A program made the position numbers and the translations under genes. A stretch of DNA of 43,652 nucleotides from CAZOKN01 sp964580525 (GTDB lineage: Bacteria > Pseudomonadota > Alphaproteobacteria > Rickettsiales > UBA6187), in assembly GCA_964580525.1 (NCBI GenBank), contig CAZOKN010000011.1, positions 1-43,652 of the forward strand, read 5' to 3'. Each line of letters starts with the position of its first letter. Positions within the stretch are counted from its first letter, which is position 1. Of the stretch, positions 6,939 through 15,561 are shown in pieces. The notes beneath the pieces were generated by a model. That model did not search any database, was not told the DNA's origin, and saw only the letters and a list, made by a program, of their open reading frames with translations.

Positions 6939-7901
6939 TCATTTTTTTTCTATCCCCAGATATTTGAAAGTTTTGAGCATATGATCACTCAAATCTGCAA
7001 CAAATTGTTTGCCTTTTCCACCGGCAATTGGCAACGCCAATTTTCTGGCATGTAGATGTAATTTATTACTTAAACCTTCAACAAAGGCAGCCTTACCACC
7101 ATATTTTCCATCGCCAAGAATAGGAGTTCCCATCTCAGCCATATGCACACGCAGCTGGTGAGTCCGACCAGTTATTGGCATCAACTCAACAAATGCCATT
7201 TTCTCCGCAAATCTCTCTAACACTCTAAAATAAGTGACAGCTTTCTGTCCATTTTCTCTATCAACAACTATTTTTTCTTTATCTTCACCAACTTCCCTTT
7301 TTATGATCGGTAAATCAATTTTGCCTTCATTTTCTCTTGGACTACCAACAACTATAGCCCAATAAACTTTTTCCATATTTTTATTGCGGAAAGCTTCTCC
7401 AAGCTTAGAAGCGACAGCTGTTTTTCTAGCCAAAACCAACAAACCACTGGTATCCTTATCAAGCCTGTGAACAAGCTTCGGACGATCTTCACTTTCAAAT
7501 TTTAGATAATCAAGTAATGAATCAACGCTAATTTTAATTCCCGTTCCACCCTGTGTAGCAAGACCATGCGGCTTATTTATGACAATAATATCTTTATCTT
7601 TATATACGACGCTTTTCTGTATTTGACTAACCATAACATGATCAGCACCTATTTCATATTTTTTTGGCTTATCAGAAGGCAATTCCCTTTTACTGGTATC
7701 AAATGGCGGCACTCTAATAATCTGCCCAGCTTCAACATGCTGACCAGCTTTTGCCTTCTTGCCATCAACCCTTATTTGCCCTTTACGCAAGGCTTTTTCT
7801 ATAGCAACATGGCCAACATCAGGATAGTTTCTTTTAAACCACCTATCTAACCTTATACCACTATCTTCACGTATCACTTCAACTTGCTTTACTTTTGTCA
7901 C
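6939..7901 (-). CDS. rluC: RluA-family 23S rRNA pseudouridine synthase, RluC-like
   Basis: Isomerises specific uridines in 23S rRNA to pseudouridine. An N-terminal S4 RNA-binding domain (about 15-65, IRLDRWFKRNYP onward) is followed by the catalytic domain with HRLDKDTSGLLVLAR (145-159), in which D148 is the catalytic aspartate. The 320 residues fit RluC or RluD; the S4 domain rules out plain RluA, and RluC is the more likely choice from overall form, not proven. The ATG overlaps the crcB stop by 4 bases, so it is the last gene of the rarA-crcB-rluC unit. The C-terminus is plain. Confidence 0.9.
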   Translation of the reverse strand: MTKVKQVEVIREDSGIRLDRWFKRNYPDVGHVAIEKALRKGQIRVDGKKAKAGQHVEAGQIIRVPPFDTSKRELPSDKPKKYEIGADHVMVSQIQKSVVYKDKDIIVINKPHGLATQGGTGIKISVDSLLDYLKFESEDRPKLVHRLDKDTSGLLVLARKTAVASKLGEAFRNKNMEKVYWAIVVGSPRENEGKIDLPIIKREVGEDKEKIVVDRENGQKAVTYFRVLERFAEKMAFVELMPITGRTHQLRVHMAEMGTPILGDGKYGGKAAFVEGLSNKLHLHARKLALPIAGGKGKQFVADLSDHMLKTFKYLGIEKK

Positions 7902-8272
7902 GCCAAACTTCTCACCATATAAACACCCAAAAAGATGGCTAATATAGACAGAATTACGGAAAATAATACATAAAAGAATGTATTTATATAGTCACCCTTC
8001 TCAAAAAGCGTCAAAACATCAAGAGAAAATGCAGAAAAAGTTGTAAAGCCACCCAATATACCAGTGGCAACGAATGCCCGCATTTCCATACTATGCGGTA
8101 ATGTTTTAGCTAAATAACCAATAAACAAACCCATAAGCAAAGAGCCAACGACATTCACTGACATCGTTCCATAAGGAAAACCAAAGCCCGTAGCAAATGA
8201 TATTTTATTTAAAACAAAATATCTAAAAACCGAACCAATCGCCCCACCAATTGCAACATAAAGAGCTATCAT
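7898..8272 (-). CDS. crcB: Fluoride exporter of the CrcB/Fluc family
   Basis: A small membrane protein that lets fluoride ions leave the cell as a dual-topology dimer channel. The 124 residues with four hydrophobic helices match the family. Motifs seen are GGAIGSVFRYF near the N-terminus, GTMSVNVVGSLLMG in helix 2 and GGFTTFSAFSLD, the phenylalanine box region, in helix 3. It overlaps rarA by 4 bases upstream and rluC by 4 bases downstream. There is therefore no leader for a fluoride riboswitch directly in front of it; expression must come from the upstream promoter or from inside rarA. Confidence 0.94.
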   Translation of the reverse strand: MIALYVAIGGAIGSVFRYFVLNKISFATGFGFPYGTMSVNVVGSLLMGLFIGYLAKTLPHSMEMRAFVATGILGGFTTFSAFSLDVLTLFEKGDYINTFFYVLFSVILSILAIFLGVYMVRSLA

Positions 8273-9564
8273 GATTTTTTCTCCCTAAGTTTATTCCAAT
8301 ATTCTAGCCTTTTAATCAAATCACGCTCAAAACCACGACTGACTGGCTCATAATATATTTTTCTTGCCATTCCGTCAGGAAAATAATTCTGTCCGGAAAA
8401 ACCTTCTGGCGTACTATGGTCATATATATAACCTTCTTTATAACCAAGTTCTTTCATTAGTTTTGTTGGTGCATTCATTATATGCTTTGGCGGCTGCAGG
8501 GAACCAAAACTTGCAGCATCTCTCATAGCCGCAGAAAATGCTGAATATCCTGCATTAGATTTTGGTGCAGTTGCTAAATATATAACTGCCTGTGCCACAG
8601 CCAAATCACCTTCGGGAGAACCAAGCATAAGATATGCGTCTTTGGCAGCATTGGCCTGAAGCAAAGCGTTCGGATCAGCCAAACCAATATCCTCCACTGC
8701 AAATCTTATCAGTCTCCTTACTATGTATAAAGGATCTTCGCCACCATCAATCATGCGGCTAAACCAATAAAGAGACGCATCAACATCAGAACCACGCAGA
8801 GATTTATGCAATGCACTGATTAAATTATAATGTCCGTCCTGACTTTTATCATATAGCGGTAATTTTTTTCTTATAACTTCTGCAAGATTAGCTAAATTAA
8901 TTTCTTCCTTATTTTCTAGAGCAAATAATTCTTCACAAATCCCAAGCAAATATCTACCGTCACCATCTGCCGCATCGCATAATGCTTCCATAGCATCAGA
9001 AGAAATTTGTAATTTTTTATCATAATATTTTTCAGCTTTTTCTATTAGTAGCTTCAATGCATCATTATCTAACCTTTGCAAAACTAAAACTTTACAACGT
9101 GAAAGCAATGCCGAGTTAAGTTCAAAAGATGGGTTTTCTGTCGTAGCTCCAACAAGCGTAACCGTGCCATCTTCTACGTAAGGTAAAAATAAATCCTGTT
9201 GTGAACGATTAAAACGATGAATTTCATCGACCATTAATAATGTATTAATACCACTTTCCCTTTTATCCTGCGCCTGCTGAAAAACTTTTTTTAAATCAGC
9301 CACACCGCTCGTTACTGCCGAAATTATTTCAAAGTGATAACCGATTTCTCCTGCAAGAAGTTTTGCTATAGTAGTTTTTCCACATCCCGGTGGCCCCCAT
9401 AATATTAGGCTTGGCACTTTTCCGGTTTTAAACATTTTTGATAATGAACCAGATTCAGAAAGTAAATGCCCCTGCCCCACAACTTCAGAAAGTTTTGCAG
9501 GTCTGAGCATATCAGCCAAAGGCCTATATACTTTTTCTTTATTGATAGAGAATAATGAATTCAT
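8269..9564 (-). CDS. rarA: Replication-associated recombination ATPase RarA/MgsA
   Basis: An AAA+ ATPase related to clamp loaders, thought to act at stalled replication forks. The 431 residues match the family. Walker A is GPPGCGKTT (57-65), Walker B is LLMVDEIHRF (109-118), sensor 1 is VGATTENPSFE and an arginine-finger context LLSRCKV follows. The C-terminal tetramerisation part has DVDASLYWFSRMIDGGEDP and the RarA-specific ending YYEPVSRGFE. The ATG at 9564 is followed downstream by crcB and rluC with 4-base overlaps. The deg gene stop lies 70 bases upstream, with the inverted repeat 9595-9632 between them. Confidence 0.95.
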   Translation of the reverse strand: MNSLFSINKEKVYRPLADMLRPAKLSEVVGQGHLLSESGSLSKMFKTGKVPSLILWGPPGCGKTTIAKLLAGEIGYHFEIISAVTSGVADLKKVFQQAQDKRESGINTLLMVDEIHRFNRSQQDLFLPYVEDGTVTLVGATTENPSFELNSALLSRCKVLVLQRLDNDALKLLIEKAEKYYDKKLQISSDAMEALCDAADGDGRYLLGICEELFALENKEEINLANLAEVIRKKLPLYDKSQDGHYNLISALHKSLRGSDVDASLYWFSRMIDGGEDPLYIVRRLIRFAVEDIGLADPNALLQANAAKDAYLMLGSPEGDLAVAQAVIYLATAPKSNAGYSAFSAAMRDAASFGSLQPPKHIMNAPTKLMKELGYKEGYIYDHSTPEGFSGQNYFPDGMARKIYYEPVSRGFERDLIKRLEYWNKLREKKS

Positions 9565-9594
9565 GTTGCTTACTTAATATAGTACGATATTGAA

Positions 9595-9632
9595 AGTTGT
9601 TAGTGTGAGTAAGATTACTAACAACTCACGCC
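9595..9632. repeat. Inverted repeat sharing a block with the 37252-37338 element
   Basis: AGTTGTTAGT (9595-9604) and ACTAACAACT (9617-9626) form a perfect 10-base stem with a 12-base loop, between the deg stop and the rarA start. The stretch 9596-9616 matches 37266-37286 at 19 of 21 positions, and both continue into CAACTCA, so this is a dispersed intergenic sequence. On the minus strand it directly follows the deg stop and may act as a terminator or processing hairpin, but no T-run is present. Confidence 0.65.
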
Positions 9633-9634
9633 AA

Positions 9635-11056
9635 CTATCCATTCCAAATTATATTAAGCAGTCTACTACCTCTTTGCACTATAATTTTCCACTGCGATGT
9701 GTTTTTGTCTTTCAACATAGTTTCAATTTCTTGTGTTGAAGAAACATCAACACCATTAACTTTCTTTATTACATCCTTCGATCTAAATCCAGATCCAGCA
9801 GAATCACCTAATCCCATATCCATAATTATAACGCCAGAAAGCATTTCACTAATTCCCAATTCGCCCGCAAGTGCTGGTGACATATTAGCTATAGTAGCAC
9901 CACTAAGAGGATTTTTTCCTTTTATTGCTTTCAAATCACGCGAAGGATTTTCCGGTGGCGAAACCATACGCACAGGCACAACCATCTTACTTTTATCACG
10001 CACAAGTTTGAAAAAAGCTTCATCACCAAGTTGGTGAGAAGTTACTCTAAAATAAACAGCACCTTGATCAAATACCTCACGACCATCTACTTCTAAAACT
10101 ATATCGCCTATTTTCAAACCAGCTTTCTCTGCCGGACCACCAGGATAAAGACCTGATAAAACAGCACCAACAGGCCTATCCAGTCCAGCAAGTTGAGATG
10201 TTTTTTGATCTACAGATTTAAATTCAGCACCCAACCAAGGCCTAACAACTCTGTCCTCATCGCTTCGCACAAGAGATGAAACCATATTAGACGGAACAGC
10301 AAAACTTATGCTCTGTACCCCACCTGACTGGGAAAGAACAGATGTGTTTATTCCAACAAGGTTACCTTGCATATTTATTAATGCACCACCCGAATTTCCA
10401 GGATTTGTAGCAGCATCAGTTTTTATAAAAAAATCATAACTAGACGCACCAACAGTATTTTTTGCCAAAGCCGAAACTATACCATTAGTAACATTTTGCC
10501 CAACACCAAAAGGATTTCCTAATGCAATAACTATATCACCAACTTCAACTTTGTCAGAATCAGCGATATCAATAAAAGGAAAATTATCTTTATCGGTAGC
10601 CTCAATTTTTAAAAGAGCTAAATCAGTTCTTTCATCTTTGTTTATAATTTTTGCTTTGAATTCCCTGCTATCAGATAAAACAACTGTTATATCTGTATTG
10701 CCGCCAATAACATGTTTGTTGGTAACAACGATGCCATCTTCACTTACTATAACACCAGAACCAAGTGAATTTGAAATTTTTTCTGCGTTTGTATCGTCTG
10801 CATTATCCGCAAAGAATCTTTGTAGTACAGGGTCATTTAAAAAAGTCACAAGACCACTTTTCACAGAAACTTTCTTTTTTGTGTATATATTCACTATCGC
10901 CGGAGAGGCTTTTTTAACCAATGGTGCAAAGGATAACATCACTTGCTGTTTAGAAGTAGGAACTTTCTTTTCTACATTTCCCTCTGCAAATGCTTGTGAA
11001 AACAAACCGCATACCAAAAACACAGAAACAATATTTCTAAAAAAAACGCTCTTCAT
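9635..11056 (-). CDS. Periplasmic serine protease of the DegP/DegQ (HtrA) family
   Basis: A periplasmic protease/chaperone for misfolded envelope proteins. I chose ATG 11056, because it gives a normal signal peptide (1-24, ending SQAFA); an in-frame ATG at 11089 would add 11 residues in front. The trypsin-like domain has H115 in TNKHVIGG, D145 in ERTDLALL and S222 in TNPGNSGGALIN. Two PDZ domains follow, at about 270-360 (RPWLGAEF, GLKIGDIVLEVDGREV) and about 375-470 (LSGVIIMDMG). Length 473 fits DegP/DegQ. It is divergent from the MltB gene. The paralogue (DegP, DegQ or MucD) cannot be fixed from sequence alone. Confidence 0.93.
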   Translation of the reverse strand: MKSVFFRNIVSVFLVCGLFSQAFAEGNVEKKVPTSKQQVMLSFAPLVKKASPAIVNIYTKKKVSVKSGLVTFLNDPVLQRFFADNADDTNAEKISNSLGSGVIVSEDGIVVTNKHVIGGNTDITVVLSDSREFKAKIINKDERTDLALLKIEATDKDNFPFIDIADSDKVEVGDIVIALGNPFGVGQNVTNGIVSALAKNTVGASSYDFFIKTDAATNPGNSGGALINMQGNLVGINTSVLSQSGGVQSISFAVPSNMVSSLVRSDEDRVVRPWLGAEFKSVDQKTSQLAGLDRPVGAVLSGLYPGGPAEKAGLKIGDIVLEVDGREVFDQGAVYFRVTSHQLGDEAFFKLVRDKSKMVVPVRMVSPPENPSRDLKAIKGKNPLSGATIANMSPALAGELGISEMLSGVIIMDMGLGDSAGSGFRSKDVIKKVNGVDVSSTQEIETMLKDKNTSQWKIIVQRGSRLLNIIWNG

Positions 11057-11175
11057 AGAAAACCCAAAAAAAGAAACTAAAAATTGCATCAGAGGTCAAT
11101 ATATGGATTGTTTTATAATATTCAACTATTGCATAAAAATATCCACAATATATACTCACTTTAATTTTTGGTATG

Positions 11176-11187
11176 GCTATATATAGC
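11176..11187. promoter_or_regulatory. 12-base palindrome between the deg and MltB genes
   Basis: GCTATATATAGC is perfectly symmetric and lies near the middle of the 168-base divergent region 11057-11224. It could be an operator or overlap a -10 box. An AT-rich palindrome of this length can arise by chance, so the call is weak. Confidence 0.25.
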
Positions 11188-11224
11188 TAATTTTTCTACA
11201 AGATAAATATAAGGTAATGCACAG

Positions 11225-12226
11225 ATGACAAAAAATAAAAAGATATTATTTTGCACCTTAGCTCTCCTTATAGCAAACTGCACGCCATTGCAAAGTAATT
11301 CTCAAGATTCAATATCTTACGATCAAAAACTTTTCCGTACATGGCTTGTTGATTTTGCAAAAGATGCAGAAAAAAGTGGTATAAGTGAAAATACTATATA
11401 CAGCTTTTTACGTTCTGTAGAATTTCTACCAAAAGTTATAGAGCTAGACAGGAAGCAGCCTGATTCAACAAAAACATTTAACGAATACATAAAAATCGTA
11501 GCCCCTAGTTATAAGGTTAAAGAAGCAAAACAAAAACTAAAAGAAAATGAAAAAATTCTAAATAAAGTCAGCAAAAAATATAAAGTTCAACCAAGATTTA
11601 TAGTTGCTCTTTGGGCGATAGAAAGTGATTTCGGAAAGAACATGGGTAATTTCAATGTTACAAACGCATTGGCAACACTTGCTTTTGAAGGCAGACGTTC
11701 AGAACTTTTCAGGAAAGAACTTATAGATGCACTAAAAATTATAGATGAAGATGGTATTGCACAATCTGAAATGAAAGGCTCCTGGGCAGGCGCCATGGGA
11801 CAAACACAATTTATGCCATCAAGCTTTCTAAAATTAGCCGTAGATGGCAATAAAGACGGTAAAAAGGACATATGGAATACTAAAGAAGATGTATTTTCTT
11901 CTATAGCAAATTATCTATCAACTCATGGCTGGGATCAAAACAAAACCTGGGGACGCGAAGTTAAGTTGCCAAAAGATTTTAACAAGACTTTAATTGGTCG
12001 TGATACAGAAAAAACTCTTTCTCAGTGGAGTAAGCTAGGTGTTAAAACTGCTGATGGCAAAGAAATTCCAGTTAAAGGCCACCTCAAAGCATCAATAATA
12101 AAACCCGAAGCTGACAAAGATAGAGCATATTTAATATATTCAAACTACAAAACTGTTTTAAAATGGAATCGCTCGTTGTATTTTGCTACAGCGGTCGGAA
12201 TATTATCTGACGAAATGTCTAATTGA
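11225..12226 (+). CDS. Lytic murein transglycosylase, MltB type
   Basis: Cleaves the MurNAc-GlcNAc bond in peptidoglycan with 1,6-anhydro ring formation. The 333 residues start with a hydrophobic export signal ending in LIANC at about residue 19; the Asn before the Cys makes a lipoprotein processing site possible but atypical. The catalytic glutamate is E133 in LWAIESDFG. Further MltB-family motifs are NVTNALATLAFEGRR, GSWAGAMGQTQFMPSSF and DGNKDGKKDIWNTKED. An AAGG ribosome site lies 10 bases before the ATG. The rlpA start is only 10 bases past its stop, and its ribosome site overlaps the stop codon, so the two wall enzymes are translationally linked. Confidence 0.93.
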   Translation: MTKNKKILFCTLALLIANCTPLQSNSQDSISYDQKLFRTWLVDFAKDAEKSGISENTIYSFLRSVEFLPKVIELDRKQPDSTKTFNEYIKIVAPSYKVKEAKQKLKENEKILNKVSKKYKVQPRFIVALWAIESDFGKNMGNFNVTNALATLAFEGRRSELFRKELIDALKIIDEDGIAQSEMKGSWAGAMGQTQFMPSSFLKLAVDGNKDGKKDIWNTKEDVFSSIANYLSTHGWDQNKTWGREVKLPKDFNKTLIGRDTEKTLSQWSKLGVKTADGKEIPVKGHLKASIIKPEADKDRAYLIYSNYKTVLKWNRSLYFATAVGILSDEMSN

Positions 12227-12236
12227 GGTATTGCGA

Positions 12237-13412
12237 ATGCAAATAAAATTTAAGAATTTATTATGTTTAACGTTTGCAATTTTTGCAATATCTGCCTGCT
12301 CCAGCTTTAAGAGTGGAAAGGTTAATACAGGTAATTTCAAAGGCTATTATAAAGTGGGAGAACCATATCAAATAGACGGCCAATGGTATTATCCTAAAGA
12401 ACAGCCCGATTATGATGAAACCGGTTTAGCATCTTGGTATGGCCCTGATTTTCATGGAAAAAAAACTGCTAATGGCGATACTTTCGACGCGAATTCTTTA
12501 ACCGCAGCCCACAACACCCTGCCTTTACCTAGCATGGTGCGCGTGACAAACCTTGAAAATAATAAAACTGTTGTCCTAATGGTTAATGATCGCGGTCCTT
12601 TTTCTAAAGGACGCGTAATTGACGTTTCAAAAAGAGCTGCTGAAATTCTTGGTTTCAAAGATAAAGGAACAGCGAAGGTTCGTGTACAATTTTTGAGAGG
12701 TTATACACAACGTTTGTTATCTGATATTCCAAAATCACCTAATAACAAAAGCTCAACAAATGTCAAAGAAGCTTCATATTTAGAAAAAGAACCTGTAGCC
12801 AGTTCAACAAAACGTGATGTTCAAGTATCTGATAACTTCGTTGATACCAGCGCTAACACACCTGTTGATCTTTCAGCAAAACCAGCCGTATCTACTTCTG
12901 CCGCAGAACCAGCAGAAACTAGCAAAGAAAAAACTGTTAAAGATTCAAAGCCGGCAAAAAAAGCAGCAGCTCGTAAAACTGCAAAGACTTATGTAGAAAA
13001 AAGAGAAACAGTACCCGTTACAGCAGCTAAGGCTGTTGTTGCAGCTAAAAAACCATTAGAATCGGTAGTTAAAGTAGAATCTTCATCATCGGCTGAGGAA
13101 GAAAAAATTACTTATCTTGATGAGAAAAAAGTAACTAAAAAAACTTCCGAGAAAAAGTTGGAAGAATATAAAGCTCCTTTTCATGAGAGCTTTATTCAAG
13201 CCGGAACCTACAGCGTAAAAGCTAATGCTGAACATGCTCAAGAAAGCCTAAGGGCATTGGGTGATGTCTCAATAGTTCCTGTATCACGTAATGGTCAGAC
13301 CTTATATAAAGTAAAAGTTGGACCAATAGGTGATGAAAAAATAGCTAGAGTTGCATTAGAAAAAGTTATAAAGATGGGGCACCATGATGCCATATTGGTT
13401 CCTAGTAACTAG
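12237..13412 (+). CDS. rlpA: Septal ring lytic transglycosylase RlpA
   Basis: An outer-membrane lipoprotein that in studied species cleaves glycan strands lacking stem peptides at the division site. ATG 12237 is chosen because a GAGG site precedes it and it gives a clean lipoprotein signal with lipobox ISAC (Cys21). The double-psi beta-barrel domain covers about 61-155 (GLASWYGPDFHG, VNDRGPFSKGRVIDVS, the latter with the catalytic aspartate). A Lys/Ala/Ser/Glu-rich linker spans about 160-310, long enough to cross the wall. The C-terminal SPOR domain (about 314-391, SFIQAGTYSVKANAE onward) should bind denuded glycan. It is paired with the MltB gene. Confidence 0.94.
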   Translation: MQIKFKNLLCLTFAIFAISACSSFKSGKVNTGNFKGYYKVGEPYQIDGQWYYPKEQPDYDETGLASWYGPDFHGKKTANGDTFDANSLTAAHNTLPLPSMVRVTNLENNKTVVLMVNDRGPFSKGRVIDVSKRAAEILGFKDKGTAKVRVQFLRGYTQRLLSDIPKSPNNKSSTNVKEASYLEKEPVASSTKRDVQVSDNFVDTSANTPVDLSAKPAVSTSAAEPAETSKEKTVKDSKPAKKAAARKTAKTYVEKRETVPVTAAKAVVAAKKPLESVVKVESSSSAEEEKITYLDEKKVTKKTSEKKLEEYKAPFHESFIQAGTYSVKANAEHAQESLRALGDVSIVPVSRNGQTLYKVKVGPIGDEKIARVALEKVIKMGHHDAILVPSN

Positions 13413-13447
13413 GCTATCTAATAAATTTTTTCAAATAGTACTTAAAA

Positions 13448-14425
13448 ATGTCCATCTATAAAAAAATAATCTACACTTGTTTTCTGTCGTTTTTATTTAT
13501 AACGCCTGCAGAATTTTCTTTCGCACAAAATACAAAACTCTCAACATGGCAACAAACTAATTTTTCTGAAGCACTTATAGATATAAATAATGTCGTTTCT
13601 ATTTGCGATAAAGATCACATACAATCTATAGAAACACCAAGTTTCATGCCAGCTTCAGAAGAAAAATATGTTCCCAAAAGTGAGCCAGTGATTAGCTTAA
13701 ATATCAATGGAGTCGCAAGAGCATATCCTTTGAGATTCTTGTTATGGCATGAAGTTGTAAACGATACAATCGGCGGTGTACCTGTTGCAATAACCTATTC
13801 ACCATTTTCAAACACTTCTATAGTTTTTGACAGAACATTAAACAACGAGGTTTTAGATTTTGGTGTATCAGGAGAATTATATTTTTCTAATACCTTGCTC
13901 TACGACAAAAAAACTGAAAGCTGGTGGCAACAATATACGGGCCAAGCTGTGGCAGGACAAATGAAGGGAAATAATCTGCAAGTAATCAATTCTCGTGTTG
14001 AATCTTTTGCCGTTTTTAAAAAACGCTTTCCCAAAGGACAAATTTTAATGCCCTATGATTTTACTAAGCCATACGGCACAACTCCCTATCCCGTATATGA
14101 TAGCTTTTTTCCCTTTCTTTACAAAGGTTCTGCTTATGCCGGCAAACTATCGCCAATGACATATGTTGTTGTGGCGGAAGGAAAAGCCTGGCCACTTGAT
14201 TTTATAATGAACTACGGAAAAATAGAAGCAGATGATTTGCGCATAGCCTGGACACCGGTCCAAAATTCGGTGTTAGATGCAGCAGAAATATTGCTAGGTA
14301 AAGATTTAGGGAATATAGGCGTACAGAAAAAAACAGACAGCGGAGAATATGTAGACATTCCTTATAAAATAACTTTCGCTTTTGTATATGACGCGTTTGA
14401 GCATGGAACAATTCACGGCGAATAA
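13448..14425 (+). CDS. Exported DUF3179-family protein lacking the usual cysteines
   Basis: A 325-residue exported protein of unknown function. The signal peptide is about 1-26 (AEFSFA then Q27). DUF3179 hallmarks are RAYPLRFLLWHEVVND (91-106), IGGVPVAITY (108-117), IVFDR (125-129), FGVSGELYFSN and ESWWQQYTG. In the family as I know it the segment after ITY reads CPLCN; here it is S118-P-F-S121-N, so both cysteines are serines. It starts 35 bases after rlpA with a poor ribosome site, and ends 2 bases from the stop of the convergent M48 gene. A metal- or redox-related role would be a guess, and in this copy the loss of cysteines argues against a thiol role. Confidence 0.82.
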   Translation: MSIYKKIIYTCFLSFLFITPAEFSFAQNTKLSTWQQTNFSEALIDINNVVSICDKDHIQSIETPSFMPASEEKYVPKSEPVISLNINGVARAYPLRFLLWHEVVNDTIGGVPVAITYSPFSNTSIVFDRTLNNEVLDFGVSGELYFSNTLLYDKKTESWWQQYTGQAVAGQMKGNNLQVINSRVESFAVFKKRFPKGQILMPYDFTKPYGTTPYPVYDSFFPFLYKGSAYAGKLSPMTYVVVAEGKAWPLDFIMNYGKIEADDLRIAWTPVQNSVLDAAEILLGKDLGNIGVQKKTDSGEYVDIPYKITFAFVYDAFEHGTIHGE

Positions 14426-14427
14426 CT

Positions 14428-15558
14428 TTACTGTTTATATCTGTAATACAAACCCATAATCTCGCTTTTTTTCTGTTCAAATTTATATTTCATAGGATAG
14501 TAAACCTCATTCATATAATGATCATACATACCGGGAACATCAGTTTTATGGGTGCTATAACCACAGATAAAAACTACAAGTAAAACAGAAAGTATATTAG
14601 ATAAGCGATTGAAAATAGATGGCTTAATAACTCCATCCCGAGCTTCAACTTTCTGTACATAATTAATTCTACTTTGCGTTCCTGGATGAGTAGAGAAAAT
14701 TGTAAAATAACTTCCCTTCCCTAACATTCCCAGCGCCAACGCCATGCTTTCACCACCGAAAGCATAAGAAGATTCTCTATCACAACGATATTCAACAGAG
14801 CGTCCAAGCCATTTTTGAATAAAATCATAAACCGGCATAAAGAAGCATTTAAAGAAAAAATTAACTATAAAATTCAATATATTATAAATATATATTATCA
14901 GATTATATAAAGTTCTTCCAACCACAGGAATCAGTCTAAAGCAATTCGCAAAAATCAAAAATATAACTCTAAGAATTTTTGAAACATGCCTATTCGCCGC
15001 CTCATTAGCAGAAGTTAATATCCCAGGCAGATAGTCCTTATTAGCCAGATGCGACATTTCATGCCCCATTATCGCCCTAACAGCATTAACATATTGCGTA
15101 TGATTTTCGGATTTAGTTTTCAAAAGCTCTATCAAACCCATAGTTATAGTAACGCTTTTTCCACGCATACTACCAACCGCATAAGCATTAACCTCATCAA
15201 ATCGAGGTCCAATAAAAAGCCTAACATTTGGCAAATTAAATTTTTTCTTAAGCCATTTAAAATTCGAATCTATATCTTCATAACCATAAACTGATTGTGC
15301 TTTTTCAATTGGTATATTTCCTCTATTTATTCTGCGTGCAGTAAACCCAAATAGAAAATCTAGAATCATATATCCTATCATTATGAAACTAATCCTCGAT
15401 ACGAGAAAGAAAAAGAGATTAGGCCCTATTTTTACAAACAAAGTTTGCAGAAAAATAAACAAAGGAAAAGCCATCACAGCAATTGGTATAAGCAAAACGA
15501 TAAAATTAACTATACTCAAAGTAAACGTGAGAAGAAATATGAGTGGTTTTGTCAGCAC
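14428..15558 (-). CDS. Membrane-bound M48-family metallopeptidase
   Basis: A zinc endopeptidase of the Ste24/HtpX type acting at the inner membrane, probably in membrane protein quality control. The 376 residues have two N-terminal hydrophobic segments (about 5-40 and 45-70), the zinc motif HEMSH at 166-170, more hydrophobic stretches at about 195-245, and the downstream ligand region SVEYRCDRESSYAFGG. The sequence THPGTQSRINYVQ is typical of M48B members, and another hydrophobic segment follows at about 315-330. It begins 3 bases after the acyl-CoA dehydrogenase stop, so it is the last gene of the fatty acid cluster. That linkage may be only transcriptional. Confidence 0.9.
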   Translation of the reverse strand: MLTKPLIFLLTFTLSIVNFIVLLIPIAVMAFPLFIFLQTLFVKIGPNLFFFLVSRISFIMIGYMILDFLFGFTARRINRGNIPIEKAQSVYGYEDIDSNFKWLKKKFNLPNVRLFIGPRFDEVNAYAVGSMRGKSVTITMGLIELLKTKSENHTQYVNAVRAIMGHEMSHLANKDYLPGILTSANEAANRHVSKILRVIFLIFANCFRLIPVVGRTLYNLIIYIYNILNFIVNFFFKCFFMPVYDFIQKWLGRSVEYRCDRESSYAFGGESMALALGMLGKGSYFTIFSTHPGTQSRINYVQKVEARDGVIKPSIFNRLSNILSVLLVVFICGYSTHKTDVPGMYDHYMNEVYYPMKYKFEQKKSEIMGLYYRYKQ

Positions 15559-15561
15559 AGA

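Noticed and set aside
10551..11186. A 211-codon plus-strand open frame opposite the deg protease gene
   Set aside because: It is antisense to a protein with a full catalytic triad and PDZ domains, has no recognisable motif, and results from the codon pattern of the real gene.
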